A stretch of DNA of 64,000 nucleotides, taken from contig NZ_AP024882.1 of NCBI RefSeq assembly GCF_024347675.1, forward strand, positions 186,001 to 250,000. The letters are read 5' to 3'. The DNA is from Vibrio ishigakensis (GTDB taxonomy: Bacteria > Pseudomonadota > Gammaproteobacteria > Enterobacterales > Vibrionaceae). Of the stretch, positions 62,281 through 64,000 are shown one piece after another (position 1 is the first letter of the stretch; each line of letters starts with the position of its first letter). Below the pieces are notes generated by a model. The model did no database searches. It had not been told where the DNA came from and was given only the letters and a program-made list of their open reading frames with translations. The translations under genes and the position numbers were made by a program.

Positions 62281-62503
62281 CACAGGAAACAGTGTAAAAT
62301 TCATCATTAGCTTTTTCATGAGTTATATTTTTTATCTACGCCGATTTGGGTCTTGGATAAGGTAACCATCAGGCTTAACGAGCATGCAACTGACTCGCTT
62401 AAGTCGAGCTTTGGACTCCCCCATAAGCTCAACAGCCTTCTTTCAAACCCAAACAGGCAAAGACTATTAGCGATTTTAGGGGGCCACTGGCCTCCCTTTT
62501 TTT
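62281..62503 (+). ncRNA. Candidate small RNA of the glycan regulon
   Basis: An approximately 220-base stretch between operator 4 and a strong terminator. It contains a weak 60-codon frame from a TTG (62353) that reads through the terminator and lacks a good ribosome binding site, so a non-coding transcript is the better explanation. Its sequence matched none of the small RNAs I know (Spot 42, Qrr, 6S, 4.5S, tmRNA). The 5' end is inferred from the operator position only. Confidence 0.4.
62479..62503 (+). terminator. Strong terminator of the sRNA candidate
   Basis: GGG-GGCC-ACT-GGCC-(T)-CCC forms a 7-bp stem with one bulge, followed by T7. Confidence 0.8.
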
Positions 62504-62924
62504 ATAAATTGCTCAACCCTCACACAAAACTGTAGTTTCCGGTCACCAGTTTTAAGCGATCCTTAGTGTTTTCATCTCAATTGCTCAGTAAGCCCCCTAA
62601 ACGAGATTTACTCTATATCAGTTTGATGTATCTCGTTTGAAAAGTGGCGGTTCAACACCATCACACAGAACTTATAGATACCTTATACGAATTTATTTTA
62701 ATTCATAAGCCATTGATATAAATAAGTTTATTTGGATTATTATAAAATAATATATAAGAATAACCAAAAGACCTATTGACGGCAATTATTGTTCTGATAA
62801 GATGCACACCACTTAAGCATACACAGTACGCATACAAGCAAAACGTACGTGGCATCGCAAATGATTTGGTCGAGCATAAAACAGATAATTTTATGTTTAA
62901 GAGGTTTTTGAAAGGGGTATCTTG

Positions 62925-63368
62925 GTGAAGAAACTACTTCTATTAGCGATATTAATGTCGGGTCATGTAATGGCGCATTCACATGCTCCAACAGAATTTG
63001 GTGGCAATGCTACAGATGATGACTTTATCAATGAAGCTCTAACCATCAATGGTATCCAACAGGTTCCGATCACCATCACTAACCTAAACAAATACCCCCA
63101 ACAATACGATGTGGTTGTTGAAAAAGTAAATATCGACAAAAAAACAGGTGAAGTAGAGGTTCTATCAACCAAAGTAGCCGGCCAAACATCGATTGTTTAC
63201 CCAAATGATTTTCGTAAGTTACCAATTACCGTTCAACTGGATCAAGGCGATTGGAACAAGCCTGTAACTTACAAAGTTTGTTCGATTTCAGTAGCAAACG
63301 ATGGAGATATGTTCAGATCAAAGATTTGTACATTGGCGAAGTTGTACTGGAAGAAAGATACATTTTAA
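62925..63368 (+). CDS. Secreted protein of unknown function, 147 aa
   Basis: 147 residues with a signal peptide (KKLLLLAILMSGHVMA) cleaved before HSHAPTEFGG. The rest looks like one beta-sandwich-type domain (QQVPITITNLNKYPQQYDVVVEKVNID, PVTYKVCSISVAND) with two cysteines near the C-terminus that could form a disulfide. GTG 62925 has AGGGG seven bases upstream and is chosen over TTG 62922. No family recognised; a periplasmic chaperone-like or surface-component role is possible. First of three secreted-protein genes. Confidence 0.65.
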   Translation: MKKLLLLAILMSGHVMAHSHAPTEFGGNATDDDFINEALTINGIQQVPITITNLNKYPQQYDVVVEKVNIDKKTGEVEVLSTKVAGQTSIVYPNDFRKLPITVQLDQGDWNKPVTYKVCSISVANDGDMFRSKICTLAKLYWKKDTF

Positions 63369-63378
63369 GGTCATTTAA

Positions 63379-63750
63379 ATGAAAAAATTAACTCTTGCAG
63401 TAGCGATTGCTCTCTTCGCAACTCCAGCCTTGAGCGATACAATCCGTACCTCAGATGGTATTTCGTGCTCATTCGACTCTGACGACTCTCCGTACGAAGT
63501 TCGTACCTATGCTGAGTCTGGTGCGAACGAGTACGACCAAAACGGATCAAATGATTATTACAATGGCTATGATGGCAACGATAACCGTGTAGGCATTGAA
63601 TTCACCTGGAAATTCGGAGCTCCAAAACGCCTTGATTGCGACAAGTTATATGCATTGGAACTTCGCACTAAAGAAGCAAAAGTAAAAGAGCTTGAGAAGA
63701 AAGTGGAAATGCTTGAATCCGCAGCGTCGCTTTCAAACGTTCAATGGTAA
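63379..63750 (+). CDS. Secreted protein with C-terminal coiled coil, 123 aa
   Basis: 123 residues. The signal peptide MKKLTLAVAIALFATPALS is followed by DTIRTSDG. The middle is rich in Asn, Tyr, Asp and Gly (NEYDQNGSNDYYNGYDGNDN). VGIEFTWKFG resembles an outer-membrane-like strand, and the C-terminus (ELRTKEAKVKELEKKVEMLES) is a short coiled coil. It follows 10 bases after the previous gene, same operon. Function unknown. Confidence 0.65.
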   Translation: MKKLTLAVAIALFATPALSDTIRTSDGISCSFDSDDSPYEVRTYAESGANEYDQNGSNDYYNGYDGNDNRVGIEFTWKFGAPKRLDCDKLYALELRTKEAKVKELEKKVEMLESAASLSNVQW

Positions 63751-63755
63751 GCCAT

Positions 63756-64000
63756 ATGAAGAAGTTAGTTTTATCCATCTCAATTCTGGCTTCATTTGGG
63801 GCAAATGCTTCAATGGACTTTAGTTCTAATGGTGTCTCATTCAGCACAAAAATTGAAGACTCATGCGGTATTCAAGTTCATGACGCAACCGGTGACATTA
63901 TTTTTGAAAATGGCAGTCGTATTATTTACGACGACACTGCCAAGTTTGAAGTAATGGCAAATACGTCCTCTGAACGAGCAAATGTAAGATTTACTAATGT
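63756..64000 (+). CDS. Secreted protein, C-terminus beyond the window
   Basis: 81 codons visible, running off the window edge. The signal peptide KKLVLSISILASFGANA precedes MDFSSNGVSFSTKIEDSCGIQVHD, and the visible part is rich in short beta strands. It begins 5 bases after the previous stop, so it belongs to the same operon. It may be a third surface-associated component; no family recognised. Confidence 0.6.
   Translation, partial: MKKLVLSISILASFGANASMDFSSNGVSFSTKIEDSCGIQVHDATGDIIFENGSRIIYDDTAKFEVMANTSSERANVRFTN

Larger units (their letters stand above)
61949..62924. other. Long intergenic region holding operator 4 and an sRNA candidate
   Basis: About 980 bases with no convincing protein gene. 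It holds operator 4 (62262-62280), a possible transcript ending in a terminator (62479-62503), an inverted repeat AAACGAGAT / ATCTCGTTT at 62599-62638, and a very A+T-rich stretch (about 62670-62780) that probably contains the promoter for the secreted-protein cluster. Confidence 0.5.

Noticed and set aside
62353-62535. 60-codon frame within the sRNA candidate
   Set aside because: It has a TTG start with no clear ribosome binding site and reads straight through a strong terminator. Kept only as an alternative explanation.

Overview
The window looks like chromosomal DNA of a Vibrio (Vibrionaceae, Gammaproteobacteria). The evidence is the family-typical proteins (FruBKA with a divergent Cra, FolE/MoeA/MoeB, TalB, dodecin, CobW/YjiA GTPase), Cra operators of the GCTGAATCGATTCAGC type, and Vibrio-like intergenic palindromes. 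Most of it is host backbone with moderate GC. One block of about 19 kb (16874-35697) is clearly accessory and its coding is visibly more AT-rich.

Layout. 1-16811 is housekeeping and accessory metabolism: a partial AbrB-type membrane protein, an SDR oxidoreductase, a CobW-type GTPase, a 39-residue membrane peptide, a TehA-like channel, folE, the moeA-moeB operon, tal, a dodecin, a PatB/MalY-type aminotransferase, the fruBKA operon with divergent cra, an HD-domain protein and a YoaK/DUF1275 protein. 16874-35747 is an island in tRNA-Gly(TCC). The tRNA is intact at the right end and a 27-bp copy of its 3' end lies at the left end. Each end has a tyrosine recombinase. The cargo is a RepA-like ATPase, a candidate HUH relaxase, a LlaJI/McrBC-type restriction-modification module (HTH-Dcm methyltransferase, McrB-like AAA+ motor, LlaJI-like nuclease), and a four-gene operon encoding a MORC/MutL-type GHKL ATPase, a Z1 helicase, a PD-(D/E)XK/DUF4420-type protein and an AIPR protein. 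That combination matches the MZA-type defence system. A run of fourteen 9-bp tandem repeats lies between this operon and the right-hand integrase.

35967-42236 carries glutaredoxin, two small unknowns, a 53-codon gene with a hairpin-occluded ribosome binding site directly before a divergent second enolase, a Crp/Fnr regulator, and a TSUP exporter coupled to a GH127 glycosidase. An IS3-family (IS150-type) element at 42281-43704 has landed in the loop of a dispersed palindromic repeat and made a 3-bp duplication.

43783-61948 is a glycan-use locus. Leftward run trmB-type regulator, esterase, SemiSWEET and GH38 mannosidase, and, in a second unit, a maltose-type binding protein, MalF and MalG permeases and a GH13 neopullulanase. 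Rightward run a KdgM-like porin, an LpxD-like acyltransferase, a MalK ATPase, a DUF1254 protein, a sulfatase and its anaerobic maturase. Four copies of a GTAGTA-N7-TACTAC palindrome sit at its promoters; I infer this is the TrmB-family operator. The fourth copy is not next to a protein gene but precedes a terminator-ended transcript candidate (about 62281-62503), possibly a small RNA of the same regulon. 62925-64000 begins a cluster of three small secreted proteins of unknown function, the last cut by the window end.
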